DNA from: Salinibaculum litoreum
Lineage (GTDB): Archaea; Halobacteriota; Halobacteria; Halobacteriales; Haloarculaceae
DNA: 64,000 nt
Assembly: GCA_009789175.1 (NCBI GenBank)
Contig: CP046866.1
Span: forward strand, 186,001 to 250,000
Direction of reading: 5' to 3'
The position numbers were made by a program, and so were the translations under genes. Below, piece by piece: positions 33,650-42,630 of this stretch. The notes under the pieces are model-generated. The model was not told where the DNA came from. It ran no database searches and was given only the letters and a program-made list of their open reading frames with translations. Each line of letters opens with the position of its first letter. Position 1 is the stretch's first letter.

Positions 33650-36039
33650 GCCTCCGAAAGCGTCTGACCAGCGGGCTGGAGCGGGCGCTCCCGAACGCGG
33701 TCCGCCGGCGCTACGTCGTGAAGTTCAACGTCGTGCTCTTGCTGGTCGCTATCATCCTGGCGGGCGGTGGCATCTTCATTCACTTCAACACCGAGTCGCT
33801 GGTCCAGGCACAGACCCAGGACCAGATACGCGGTAACGCCGAGTCCGAAGCACAATCCGTCTCGGAGTGGGTCTCGACCAAACAGTCGACCACTACGTTC
33901 CTCGCTGACTCGGTCGACGAACGGGGTGCCAACGTCTCCGCTCAGGAACACCAGCGGTGGCTCGAACAGAAACTCGTCGGCTTACCCGTCGACGTCCAGT
34001 CGCTGCACTACGTCGACCGGGACAACGGAACGGTCATCGCGAGTACGACCGACGACCTGCGTGGGCAGTCACTCGGGGCAGTCCAAGAGCCCTGGGCGGC
34101 TTCTGACTCGTCGGAGCCCTCGACCGGTTCAGTCGCCCTTTCTGAGCCGTATGAGGTGAACGACGAGGCGGTCATCGCCTTCAGTGCGCCGCTTGCTGGT
34201 ACGAACGAGTCCGTCGTGCTCACCGCATCGCTTTCGAGCCAATCCCAGGAGTTCAGGTCGTCAATCGCAACGGGTGACATCAAAGTCGTCACGTCGGACG
34301 GGACTATCCTGCTCGACAACCGGCAGCAGTCGCTGCTCGACCAGTACGAGGCGACCGACGGCGGGAACGTCACGGCCATCGAGGCGGCGCTGTCCGGTGA
34401 GACCGGATACAAACGCGTCTCCGCACGCACCGGGATGGAATCTGGTGACTACGCGATGGCATACGCGCCGGTCACGGGGACTGACTGGGTCATCACGTAT
34501 CACGTCCCCGCATCGCAGGCGTTTGCGCTTCAGACCCAGGTCTCCGAGAACATCGGACTCCTGTTCGCGCTTGCGGTCGGTGCGCTCCTCATCATCGGCG
34601 CGACGATGGGGCGGGGCACCGCGAAGTCCCTCTCCGTGCTGTCCGAGGCCGCCGAGGATATCGCCAGCGGCGAGATAGACAGCGACCTGCCTGAGACGGA
34701 ACGGGTCGATGAGATGGGGCAGTTGTATGACTCGTTCGCGTCCATGCAGGCGTATCTGCGGACTGCCGCAGGCCAGGCCGACGCCCTCGCGGACAAGCGG
34801 TTCGACGACCCCGTTCTCGACGACGAAATCCCTGGGGCATTCGGCAAGGCACTCGAGGCCATGGGAACCGACCTCGAAGCGCTGATTACCGATATCGAGG
34901 AGGCAAAGGAAGAGGCCGAAACCGCCCAGCAGGAGGCGGAGGCCATGGCCGCCTCGCTCGAAGCGAAAGCCACCGAGTTCAGTGCCGTCATGAACGAGGC
35001 GGCCGCCGGTGACCTCACACAGCGAATGGACACTGACAGCGACCACGAGGCGATGGTCAACATTGCCGAGAGCTTCAACGCCATGCTGGCGGAGCTGGAC
35101 GAAACCATCAGTACCATTCAGCAGTTCAGCGACGACGTGGCGGTCGTCAGCGAGGAGATGAGCGCAAGCGTCGCCGAGGTCAAAGACTCCAGTGAGGACG
35201 TGAGCCGCTCCATCCAGGAAATCGCCGACGGCGCGACCGACCAAAGCGAGAGTCTCCAGCAGGTGTCCAACGAGATGAACGACCTGTCGGCGACTATCGA
35301 GGAGGTCGCCGCGACCGCGGACACGGTGGCCGAGAAGTCACGCGAGACTGCCGACATCGGGCAGCAAGGGCGCGAGCGCGGTGACTCGGCGGTCGGCGGA
35401 ATGGAGGCCATCCAGACCAAGATGCAACGGAGCGTCGAGGCCGTCGAATCCCTCGATGACCAGATGGACCAGATCGGCGACATCGTCGGGGTCATCTCCG
35501 ACATCGCCGAGCAGACGAATATCCTCGCGCTCAACGCCAACATCGAGGCCGCCCACGGGCAGGCCAGCGGCGACGGGTTCGAGGTCGTCGCCAACGAGGT
35601 GAAGCAACTGGCCGAGGAGACCAAAGACTCCGCCTCCCAGATCGAGGACATCATCGCCGATGTCGAGACCCAGGTCGAGCGGACCGTCGAGGACATCCGG
35701 ACCGCCGAAACCGAGGTCCAGCGTGGTGCCGAGACGGTCGAAACGGCCGTCGAGGCGTTCGACCAGGTCGTCGAGAACGTCGACGAGACGGACAAAGGCA
35801 TCCAGGAAATCAGCGACGTAACCGACGACCAGGCCGCCTCGACCCAGGAAGTCGTCTCCATGGTCGATACGGCCGCCGAAATCAGCGACGAAACGCAGTC
35901 CGGAGCCAACAACGTCGCTGCGGCCGCCGAGGAACAAACGTCCGCACTGACCGAGATATCCTCCGGCGTCACCGACCTCGCGGAGTCGGCACAGCAACTC
36001 GAAGACGAACTCAATCAGTTCGAGGTCGACGACGAATAG
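33646..36039 (+). CDS. Methyl-accepting chemotaxis transducer (BasT-like)
   Basis: 797 residues. TM1 at about 29-47, an external sensing domain ~48-295, TM2 near 301-322 (IGLLFALAVGALLIIGATMG), HAMP ~325-380, then a long coiled-coil signalling domain. The signalling tip contains AEQTNILALNANIEAAHGQASG and GFEVVANEVKQLAEET, which bind CheA/CheW. Glu/Gln-rich methylation heptads flank it. It starts within the stop of the binding-protein gene (ATGA overlap), so transducer and sensor lipoprotein are co-translated. The loop between the two TM helices is where the lipoprotein would dock. Confidence 0.94.
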   Translation: MSLRKRLTSGLERALPNAVRRRYVVKFNVVLLLVAIILAGGGIFIHFNTESLVQAQTQDQIRGNAESEAQSVSEWVSTKQSTTTFLADSVDERGANVSAQEHQRWLEQKLVGLPVDVQSLHYVDRDNGTVIASTTDDLRGQSLGAVQEPWAASDSSEPSTGSVALSEPYEVNDEAVIAFSAPLAGTNESVVLTASLSSQSQEFRSSIATGDIKVVTSDGTILLDNRQQSLLDQYEATDGGNVTAIEAALSGETGYKRVSARTGMESGDYAMAYAPVTGTDWVITYHVPASQAFALQTQVSENIGLLFALAVGALLIIGATMGRGTAKSLSVLSEAAEDIASGEIDSDLPETERVDEMGQLYDSFASMQAYLRTAAGQADALADKRFDDPVLDDEIPGAFGKALEAMGTDLEALITDIEEAKEEAETAQQEAEAMAASLEAKATEFSAVMNEAAAGDLTQRMDTDSDHEAMVNIAESFNAMLAELDETISTIQQFSDDVAVVSEEMSASVAEVKDSSEDVSRSIQEIADGATDQSESLQQVSNEMNDLSATIEEVAATADTVAEKSRETADIGQQGRERGDSAVGGMEAIQTKMQRSVEAVESLDDQMDQIGDIVGVISDIAEQTNILALNANIEAAHGQASGDGFEVVANEVKQLAEETKDSASQIEDIIADVETQVERTVEDIRTAETEVQRGAETVETAVEAFDQVVENVDETDKGIQEISDVTDDQAASTQEVVSMVDTAAEISDETQSGANNVAAAAEEQTSALTEISSGVTDLAESAQQLEDELNQFEVDDE

Positions 36040-36190
36040 CTGGCACGGCTGGCCTCACCGTATCACCGACGACTGCCTGTCGGCGCGGTTCGGGGTGCAG
36101 TGTGTCGGTCAGGGTGAGACCCGAGGTTCGCGCTCTGTGGGAACTCTCCAGCTTTGGACTGGGTCTACGAGCCACCTGTTGAGGTGGGTG

Positions 36191-37114
36191 CTAGCCGACG
36201 ACCAGGTAGGCGCTCGTGTAGGCCAGTGCAGCGACCGTCACCGCGGTCAACGCCGTCGTGACGGTGTACCAGAGGCCGGCAGTTTCCGACCGAAGTCGCA
36301 GCGGCACGCCGAGCAGACCGACACCGAGGACGCTGAACACGAACGGCCAGGAGACTTCGAGTGTCGGGGCCGGAAGCATGAACACGGCTCCGGCATAGCC
36401 GACCCCGAGCCCTGCACGACGGGATATCCGCAGCCGCAGGTCCCAGCCCCGCAAGCGGGCCAACACTACCAGCCCGAGCCACAGCGTCGCTAGCTCGACG
36501 AAGAAAGCGCCGAGCAGATGCAGCGTCGGGTCGGGGTGCAGCGTCACGCGCTCGGCCAGCAGCGTCACCTCGACCGGGTAGAGAAACTGCGGGGGTGTCC
36601 CGGTCAGGAGGTCACCGAAGGGGTGTGACAGCAGGCCTAAAAGTGCCGTCCCCAGCACGACCTGCGGGCTGAACCCAACAGAGCGTGCGGCCCGGACGAT
36701 GCCGAGCCCTGCGAGCAGGAAGACGCTCATCACGACCGCAGCAACCGGCCCCCCGACGGAGGCGACGACCCCGACCATCCCGCCAAGGAAGAGGACGGCT
36801 ACGGCGAGCAGACGAGGGTCCGAGCGGCCGTGCCACGCGGCGAAGCCGATAGCTGCGACGGCCCCCAGTACGAGCGAGTGTGTCACGGCCCGATGGACGA
36901 CGGAGGCGGCGTTCCAGAACGCATCCGAGGCCGCAAACAGCCCCTCGGCTCCCGAGAGCAGCCCCAGCAGTGCATAGACCATATCGACATCCGGCAAGGT
37001 CCCGAACAGGCCAGCGACGACGCCGACCAGCAGCGCGCGGTCGCTCGTCCAGCCACGGTGGGCGGCGATGCTGGCTACGATAGCGAACGCCAACACACCG
37101 TGACCGATGAACAT
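36191..37114 (-). CDS. Membrane-bound metal-dependent hydrolase-like protein (DUF457/YdjM-like)
   Basis: 307 residues, about eight TM helices. The N-terminus MFIGHGVLAFAIVASIAAHRG, with LPDVDMVYAL and VHRAVTHSLVLG, contains the His/Asp positions that mark this family (metal-coordinating HxxxTHS). A later LSHPFGDLLTG repeats the theme. The enzymatic reaction is unproven for most members. Preceded by 150 nt with no gene after the transducer. Confidence 0.85.
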   Translation of the reverse strand: MFIGHGVLAFAIVASIAAHRGWTSDRALLVGVVAGLFGTLPDVDMVYALLGLLSGAEGLFAASDAFWNAASVVHRAVTHSLVLGAVAAIGFAAWHGRSDPRLLAVAVLFLGGMVGVVASVGGPVAAVVMSVFLLAGLGIVRAARSVGFSPQVVLGTALLGLLSHPFGDLLTGTPPQFLYPVEVTLLAERVTLHPDPTLHLLGAFFVELATLWLGLVVLARLRGWDLRLRISRRAGLGVGYAGAVFMLPAPTLEVSWPFVFSVLGVGLLGVPLRLRSETAGLWYTVTTALTAVTVAALAYTSAYLVVG

Positions 37115-37182
37115 GAGTGGGGGACATACGTGTCAGGGGATGATAAACTGCTCGCAAGGTGTGATAACCTCTCACGTGCGAA

Positions 37183-37485
37183 TCAGACGGTCCGGCCGGC
37201 GACGGTGTACTCACCGCCTTCCCGCACTCCGATGACTGCCCACTCGTAGTCGAGGTCCTCACAGTGCAGGCGCTGTTTGAGGTCTTCCGCCCGTTCTTCC
37301 CATGTGACGAAACAGTGCATGTCCCCGGATGCTGGCGGCTCCTCGGGTTCGGGCATCGGTGTGACCTCTACGACCCGCCACTTGCGCTGGGCGCGTATCT
37401 TCCCCCCGGACCCCGACACGTCGTAGCCGAGGTCGGTGAATATCGACTGGGCCTCTCGTTTGAGCGAGGTGGTAACAGTCCCCAT
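37183..37485 (-). CDS. Conserved small haloarchaeal protein (DUF7116-like)
   Basis: 100 residues. MGTVTTSLKREAQSIFTDLGYDVSGSGGKIRAQRKWRVVEVTP starts with a helix and continues with beta strands. Residues 56-100 hold a WEERAEDLKQRL helix and a C-terminal beta region. I associate this with a haloarchaeal family of unknown function; the number is from memory. No neighbour suggests a role. Confidence 0.65.
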   Translation of the reverse strand: MGTVTTSLKREAQSIFTDLGYDVSGSGGKIRAQRKWRVVEVTPMPEPEEPPASGDMHCFVTWEERAEDLKQRLHCEDLDYEWAVIGVREGGEYTVAGRTV

Positions 37486-37562
37486 TCGGTATCGTCTACC
37501 GCACCCTCCGTATTAAGAATATCTAACTGACACTGACACAACAGAAAACTGCTATGGGGCCG

Positions 37563-37802
37563 TTACTCGTGAGCGGGGTCCCACTCTTCGGCTTTGGTAC
37601 GGTTGGAGCACTCGTTGCACTGGATGCGTCCCATCGCGTCGACGGCGTTGTCGAAGGTTTCGCAGTTGCCACAGAAAAAGCCCCAGCGCGAATCGGCGTC
37701 TTCAGTGGCGTAGACGACGTAGAAGGGGCCTTTCGAGCCACGTTGTCCCTCCGAGTGGGCGACATACAGCGTCTCCCCGTTCGGTCCGGTCCGGGATTCC
37801 AT
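37563..37802 (-). CDS. DUF5816-type small zinc protein
   Basis: 79 residues. MESRTGPNGETLYVAHSEGQRGSKGPFYVVYATEDADSRWGFFCGNCETFDNAVDAMGRIQCNECSN contains two CxxC pairs. It aligns along its length with the C-terminal domain of the acetyltransferase at 28336-29061 (GxFYVVY, CGxC, NAMDAxGRIQCxEC). It is therefore a freestanding copy of that domain. Function unknown; zinc binding is inferred from the cysteines. Confidence 0.8.
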   Translation of the reverse strand: MESRTGPNGETLYVAHSEGQRGSKGPFYVVYATEDADSRWGFFCGNCETFDNAVDAMGRIQCNECSNRTKAEEWDPAHE

Positions 37803-37926
37803 GATCGCCTTTCGATGTCGACGCCCAAATGTGTGCTGTTCGACCCGCAACTGGTCGCCGGCGCGGCGTCTGTAGCCCGGAGTCACGTGGAAAAGTTCAG
37901 GTGTGGCGATGGTGAACACCGGGACG

Positions 37927-38331
37927 ATGCAACAGGTCGTGGTCCCAGTCAGGTACCCACTCACCCACCACTCCCGGGCGACACTTGGCGAGGCTATCGA
38001 CATCGCCGACGAACGCGACGCCGCGCTGGTCGTCCTCCACGTAAACCTCTATCAGGAGAGCCACGCCGTCACCCGGAACGACCTCAAAGATGCTGTCGAG
38101 GAGGCGTTCGGCGAACTCACGAACGCCCGCTATGCCGTCCGGAAGGGATTGCTCGTCGAGGAAACCATCCTCGAAGAAATCGCCGCCGAGGGGGCCGACG
38201 TGGTCGTCATCGGGAAGAAACAGGCCAGCCGCTGGCGGCGGATGATTCGCCGACTCGTCGACGACCCCGACATCGAACACTACCTCCAGAACGAACTCGA
38301 CTGCGACGTGGTCACTGTCTCCGCGACGTAA
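37927..38331 (+). CDS. Universal stress protein (UspA family)
   Basis: 134 residues beginning MQQVVVPVRYPLTHHSRATLGEAIDIADERDAALVVLHVN, a Rossmann-like alpha/beta domain; DVVVIGKKQASRWRRMIRR is the late beta-alpha-beta portion. The classic ATP-binding GxxGx9G(S/T) motif is not obvious, suggesting a non-nucleotide-binding variant. Longer starts at 37903 (GTG) and 37909 are possible; 37927 aligns with the family N-terminus. Convergent with the MscS gene, 3 nt apart. Confidence 0.85.
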   Translation: MQQVVVPVRYPLTHHSRATLGEAIDIADERDAALVVLHVNLYQESHAVTRNDLKDAVEEAFGELTNARYAVRKGLLVEETILEEIAAEGADVVVIGKKQASRWRRMIRRLVDDPDIEHYLQNELDCDVVTVSAT

Positions 38332-38334
38332 CGC

Positions 38335-39441
38335 TCACTGCCGGTTGCTTCCGTCCTCGTCTGACTCCGCCGTCGGGCCTGTCATGTCGGCGGTCTCCCC
38401 GTCCGAGACACGCTCTCCATCTGGAGTGGTGTCCTCGGCACTGTCGCTGTCGGGGTGTGTGCTGTTTGCTGGTGGAGACTGGCGTTCGCGGTGCCCCATC
38501 ACCCTGTGCTCGTCCTCGTGCTCGCCCATCGACACGTCGAGCGTCCCACTGGTATCGTCGAAGTACAGGTGTGAGTGGGGGTAGGCGATTTCCACGTCAG
38601 CATCTTCCAGTGCCTCCCAGATGTTGGTCTGGAGTTTTGATTTCACTTTCTGGAGGCGGTAGGGCTCTTTCACCCAGTAGCGCAGTCGCAGGAGAACGCC
38701 GTGGTCGGCGAACTCGGCGATGAGACAGTCCGGCTGTGCCGGGTATCGCGCCCCACCGATGCGGATACGGGGGCCGCCCTCGATGACGCCCTCCACGTTC
38801 CGGGCGCTCCGTTCGAGCAGGTCACGGGCCACGGCGATATCGCTCTCGTAGGTCACGAGCACGTCGAGCGTATTCCGGGTTCGGGGGTCCTCCGCGGAGT
38901 AGTTGTACACGTCCCGTTCGCGGATGTTCCCGTTTGGCACCACGAGGAATGTGTTGTCAAGCGTGAATATCTTGGTGTATCTGAGGGTGATGTCCTCGAC
39001 GAACCCTTTCTTGCCTTCGTCGGTTAGCTCCACCATGTCACCGATTTCGTATGGCTGGTCGGCGAGCAGGAAGACACCGCTGATGATGCTGCCGACGATA
39101 GGCGCGAGGATGACACCCACCACGGCCGAGAAGACGGCCACGGAGAGGGTGAGGTCGCCGAGGTCAAGGCCATTGATACGCAGGACGATGAGGAACCCGA
39201 AGACGTAGACACCGGCGCGGATGCCCCGGAGCGCGGTCCGGGTGAGACTCGGCCGGCCAAAGCGCTGGGCGAGCCGCCGGCTGGCGAGTTTGACGACGAG
39301 TCGTGCCCCCGCCCAGGAAAGCACCAGCACGACCAGCGTCGCGACGAGGGGAGCCGTCCAGCCCGGCACCCAGTTGGGGACCCACCCCGGCCACTGGACG
39401 GTCGCCTGGCCGACTGCCGTGCCAACTGTCCCCCTGTCCAT
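38335..39441 (-). CDS. MscS-family mechanosensitive ion channel
   Basis: 368 residues from the ATG at 39441. TM helices near residues 26-48, 76-98 and 100-125; the pore-lining helix and conserved loop follow as VFSAVVGVILAPIVGSIISGVFLLADQPYEIGDMVEL, then the beta domain (KKGFVEDITLRYTKIFTLDNTFLVVPNGNI). The C-terminal ~80 residues are acidic and low complexity. Opens under membrane tension to release solutes, relevant to salt shock. Upstream in-frame extension to 39609 is rejected (it lies outside the family and is Pro/Cys-rich). Confidence 0.93.
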   Translation of the reverse strand: MDRGTVGTAVGQATVQWPGWVPNWVPGWTAPLVATLVVLVLSWAGARLVVKLASRRLAQRFGRPSLTRTALRGIRAGVYVFGFLIVLRINGLDLGDLTLSVAVFSAVVGVILAPIVGSIISGVFLLADQPYEIGDMVELTDEGKKGFVEDITLRYTKIFTLDNTFLVVPNGNIRERDVYNYSAEDPRTRNTLDVLVTYESDIAVARDLLERSARNVEGVIEGGPRIRIGGARYPAQPDCLIAEFADHGVLLRLRYWVKEPYRLQKVKSKLQTNIWEALEDADVEIAYPHSHLYFDDTSGTLDVSMGEHEDEHRVMGHRERQSPPANSTHPDSDSAEDTTPDGERVSDGETADMTGPTAESDEDGSNRQ

Positions 39442-39487
39442 GCTCCAACCGTGCGCGTGCCATGAGATAAGGGTTGTGTCACATCCA

Positions 39488-39506
39488 CCGTAGGCCCGGA
39501 CTACGG
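39488..39506. promoter_or_regulatory. Short inverted repeat in mscS-rtcB intergenic region
   Basis: CCGTAG and CTACGG are separated by 7 nt. The rest of this 256-nt divergent gap contains the rtcB TATA box near its right end but no gene. Confidence 0.3.
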
Positions 39507-39663
39507 CGGCTGAACTGTTGCTATCCTGTCGTTTGCGGGCTGGAACGAACCGGCAAACCGAAGTGAGACGAGCCGGCTGTGGTGGTCCCGGGTCAGCATG
39601 ACTGCCCACCGTCGACAGTGCTGGGTACGTCTTCGCTGTCGCCGCTCTGGAGGACTGGGACGA

Positions 39664-39674
39664 ACCTTATTTTG
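39664..39674 (+). promoter_or_regulatory. TATA box of rtcB
   Basis: ACCTTATTTTG lies about 28 nt before the ATG at 39698. Confidence 0.5.
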
Positions 39675-39697
39675 CCGTCCCGCTCGCAGTCTCGGGT

Positions 39698-41152
39698 ATG
39701 ACTACGTTCGAGGCTGGCTCCATCACTCTGGAAAAGATACGGGACCACGTCTGGGAGATTCCACAGGAAGGGGACATGCGCGTCCCCGCTCGCGTGCTGG
39801 CGAGTGAATCGCTGCTGGAGGAAATCACGGAGGACAAAACCCTCCAGCAACTCAAGAACACGACCCACCTCCCCGGCATCCGCGAGTACGCCATCTGCAT
39901 GCCCGACGGCCACCAGGGCTATGGCTTCCCCGTCGGCGGCGTCGCCGGCATCGACGCCGAAAACGGCTGTATCAGCCCGGGTGCGGTCGGTTATGACATC
40001 AACTGCGGCGTCCGGATGATGAAGACGCCGCTCACCTACGACGACATCCAGGGTCGAGAAGAAGAACTCGTCGACAAACTCTTCGCCAACGTTCCCTCGG
40101 GGCTGGGCGGTGGCGGCATCCACGACGGGCGCATGAGCGATGTGGAGGCCATCCTCGAGAAGGGCGTCGAGTGGGCACTGGAGGAAGGCTATGCGATTCC
40201 CGAGGACCTCGACCACTGCGAGGACGAGGGTCGCCGAACCGATGCCGACCCCAGCGCGGTCTCGAAAAAAGCCAAGGACCGCGGCCAGAACCAAATCGGG
40301 AGTCTCGGGTCGGGCAATCACTTCCTCGAAGTCCAGCGCGTCACCGATGTCTACCGCGAGGACGTGGCTGCCGATTTCGGACTGGCGGAGGATCAGGTCG
40401 TCGTACTCATCCACTGTGGCTCCCGCGGGCTTGGCCATCAGGTCTGTACTGATTACCTGCGGGACATCGAGCAGACCCACGAAGGGCTGTTGAATCAGCT
40501 CCCGGACAAGGAACTCGCGGCCGCACCCGCCGGCTCGCGGCTGGCCGAGGAGTACTACGGGGCGATGTGTGCGGCCATCAACTTCGCCTGGGTGAACCGC
40601 CAGCTCATCATGCACCAGACGCGGAAGGTCTTCGAGCAGGTCTTTGATGTTTCGGCCGACGAGATGTCGCTGCTCTACGACGTGGCCCACAACATCGCGA
40701 AAAAGGAGACCCACGACGTAGACGGGGAAGACCGTGAACTGTTCGTCCACCGGAAGGGTGCCACGCGGGCGTTCCCCGCGGGCCGGCCCGAGGTGCCGGC
40801 CGCCTACCGCGACGTGGGCCAGCCCATCATCATCCCCGGCAGCATGGGAGCGGGCAGCTACGTTCTCCGGGGTGGCGAGAACTCCCTCTCGGAGACGTTC
40901 GGGTCGACGGCCCACGGTGCCGGCCGGCTGATGAGCCGGACACAGGCGAAAAACGAGTACTGGGGCGAAGACGTTCAGGACGACCTGCGTGAACAGGACC
41001 ATATCTACGTGAAAGCCCAGAGCGGGGCGACTGTCGCCGAGGAGGCCCCCGGCGTCTACAAGGATGTCGACGAGGTGGTTCGCGTCTCCGATGCGCTCGG
41101 CATCGGCGACCGTGTCGCGCGCACCTATCCGGTCTGCAATATCAAGGGCTGA
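39698..41152 (+). CDS. rtcB: RNA-splicing ligase RtcB
   Basis: 484 residues, the family's inteinless length. GTP- and Mn-dependent ligase that joins 2',3'-cyclic phosphate or 3'-phosphate ends to 5'-OH, as in archaeal tRNA splicing. Motifs include MPDGHQGYGFPVGG (about 67-80), PGAVGYDINCGVRM (metal Cys), GSGNHFLEVQ (Asn/His), HCGSRGLGHQV, NRQLIMHQT, YDVAHNIAKKE and the guanylylated His in STAHGAGRLMSR. It is the expected partner of the intron-containing tRNA at 27390, though not linked. Own TATA box. Confidence 0.97.
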   Translation: MTTFEAGSITLEKIRDHVWEIPQEGDMRVPARVLASESLLEEITEDKTLQQLKNTTHLPGIREYAICMPDGHQGYGFPVGGVAGIDAENGCISPGAVGYDINCGVRMMKTPLTYDDIQGREEELVDKLFANVPSGLGGGGIHDGRMSDVEAILEKGVEWALEEGYAIPEDLDHCEDEGRRTDADPSAVSKKAKDRGQNQIGSLGSGNHFLEVQRVTDVYREDVAADFGLAEDQVVVLIHCGSRGLGHQVCTDYLRDIEQTHEGLLNQLPDKELAAAPAGSRLAEEYYGAMCAAINFAWVNRQLIMHQTRKVFEQVFDVSADEMSLLYDVAHNIAKKETHDVDGEDRELFVHRKGATRAFPAGRPEVPAAYRDVGQPIIIPGSMGAGSYVLRGGENSLSETFGSTAHGAGRLMSRTQAKNEYWGEDVQDDLREQDHIYVKAQSGATVAEEAPGVYKDVDEVVRVSDALGIGDRVARTYPVCNIKG

Positions 41153-41157
41153 GCCAC

Positions 41158-41592
41158 TCAGAACTGGGAGCTTTCCGACCCGTTCCAGGTATCGAGTGTC
41201 GTCTGGTTCCCGCTGTCGTCTACGTATACGATATTGATGGTGTCTGACTGGCTCACACTGCTCCCGTACGCACTCTGCTGGCTCAACTGTATGATGTCCC
41301 CTTCCGAGACCATTCGGGACTCGTTCCAGCCGGCAGTCTCTGCCCAAGTCACGTTCGTTCGCGGCCCCTCGATATAGAGATTCCCGGCCCTGAGTTCGTC
41401 ACCCTCTGCGTGTGTCACTGTCATGCTCGACGTGTCGGACCGGTGGTCGAACGAGAAATTGGCCTGGATACCGGCACCGCCCTCATCGACGAAGAGGACG
41501 CCGATGCCGACCGAAGCCGTCACGATGACGGTGAACAACACGAGCGTCGCCACGCCCGCGGTCTCGGAGACGAGACGGTCACCGATTGCCAT
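41158..41592 (-). CDS. Archaeal type IV pilin-like protein (DUF1628-type)
   Basis: 144 residues. The class III N-terminus (DRLVSETAGVATLVLFTVIVTASVGIGV) has a basic n-region ending before a hydrophobic helix of about 20 residues, as in haloarchaeal PilA-like proteins. A Ser/Thr/Asp-rich external domain follows. It would be an exported surface or pilus subunit. Processing peptidase PibD is not in the window. The ATG at 41592 is preferred over upstream in-frame starts that lack the signal layout. Divergent from the aIF2B-like gene. Confidence 0.85.
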   Translation of the reverse strand: MAIGDRLVSETAGVATLVLFTVIVTASVGIGVLFVDEGGAGIQANFSFDHRSDTSSMTVTHAEGDELRAGNLYIEGPRTNVTWAETAGWNESRMVSEGDIIQLSQQSAYGSSVSQSDTINIVYVDDSGNQTTLDTWNGSESSQF

Positions 41593-41612
41593 GCACCACC
41601 GTAGCGGGCCGT

Positions 41613-41622
41613 GGGTTAAATG
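41613..41622 (-). promoter_or_regulatory. TATA-like element of the pilin gene
   Basis: The minus strand reads ACATTTAACC about 25 nt upstream of the ATG at 41592. Confidence 0.45.
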
Positions 41623-41675
41623 TCGTTCGACAGGGACGGGAAAGCACTTAGTTGCGCGGGGGCGACTGACAGCGT

Positions 41676-42527
41676 ATGATAGACGAGACCGCCGAGGAAA
41701 TCGCGGATATGCAGACACACAGCTCCTCGGTCGTCGCTGTCAAGGCCGCCCGCGCACTGCTGGCGCTCACTGACGAGGAGTACCCGACCGTCGAGCAGTA
41801 CCAGCGTGCGCTGGAGCGAAACAGTAGCGCCCTCACGCGGGCCAACCCTTCCCACGCCTCTCTGCACAACACCCAGCGGGACATCGTTTCGACCGTCGCC
41901 GACGCCGACCCCGAGTCAGTTGCACGGGCACAGGAGTTGACGACGGAGGCTGTCGAGTCTGTCGTCGACCGGGTCCAGACGGCCAAGCGACGGGCCGCGG
42001 AGAACGCCGCCGGCCTGCTTTCTCCCGGCGACACGCTACTCACACACGACTACTCCACGACGGTTCTCTCGGCGATTCGTCAGGCTGCCGAAGACGGAGC
42101 CTCCCTCTCGGTGTACGTGACCGAGGCCCGGCCGCGGTATCTCGGCCGGAAGATGGCCCGCCGGCTCGCGGCGTTCGACTCCGTCGACACAACGCTTATC
42201 GTCGACGGTGCCAGCGGCAACTACCTCCCCGAGTGCGACCGCGTTGTCGTCGGGATGGACTGTATCGTCGAGGACACTCTGTACAACCGCGTCGGGACCT
42301 ATCCGCTTGCGGCGACGGCTGCAGACCTCGGCGTCCCGGTCACGACGCTCGGATCGGTGGACAAACTCGTCGACAGTGGCTTCGCATTCGAGAACGAACA
42401 CCGCGTGGCCAGCGAGGTGATGCGGGAACCGGCGGAGGGGTTCGATGTTGCCAACCCGGCTTACGACGCGACGCCGACTAGATTGCTCGACTCGGTCGTC
42501 ACCGACGAGGGTGTCGAGGAGTTCTGA
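41676..42527 (+). CDS. aIF2B/eIF2B-like family protein (translation factor or sugar-phosphate isomerase)
   Basis: 283 residues. Helical N-terminal region (IDETAEEIADMQTHSSSVVAVKAARALLAL), then the Rossmann-like core with LLTHDYSTTVLSAI, VTEARPRYLGRKMARRL, VVVGMDCIVEDTLYNRVGTYPLA and VPVTTLGSVDK. This group includes ribose-1,5-bisphosphate isomerases and the methylthioribose-1-phosphate isomerases, so translation is not certain. The family name is secure, the reaction is not. Confidence 0.85.
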   Translation: MIDETAEEIADMQTHSSSVVAVKAARALLALTDEEYPTVEQYQRALERNSSALTRANPSHASLHNTQRDIVSTVADADPESVARAQELTTEAVESVVDRVQTAKRRAAENAAGLLSPGDTLLTHDYSTTVLSAIRQAAEDGASLSVYVTEARPRYLGRKMARRLAAFDSVDTTLIVDGASGNYLPECDRVVVGMDCIVEDTLYNRVGTYPLAATAADLGVPVTTLGSVDKLVDSGFAFENEHRVASEVMREPAEGFDVANPAYDATPTRLLDSVVTDEGVEEF

Positions 42528-42599
42528 TACCGGGACCCTCTGTTCCGGGCGCGTTGTGTTGCCGGACCGGTGGCAATCCCGGGGTGAACGGTAGAGAGG

Positions 42600-42608
42600 A
42601 TTTTTATT
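42600..42608 (+). promoter_or_regulatory. TATA box of the DUF373 gene
   Basis: ATTTTTATT lies about 27 nt before the GTG at 42631. Confidence 0.5.
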
Positions 42609-42630
42609 CCGTCCCCTGTAGACTCGTACC

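Noticed and set aside
34261-35244. Antisense frame opposite the transducer
   Set aside because: Coding-strand evidence is decisive (chemotaxis signalling tip in frame); the antisense has no motifs.
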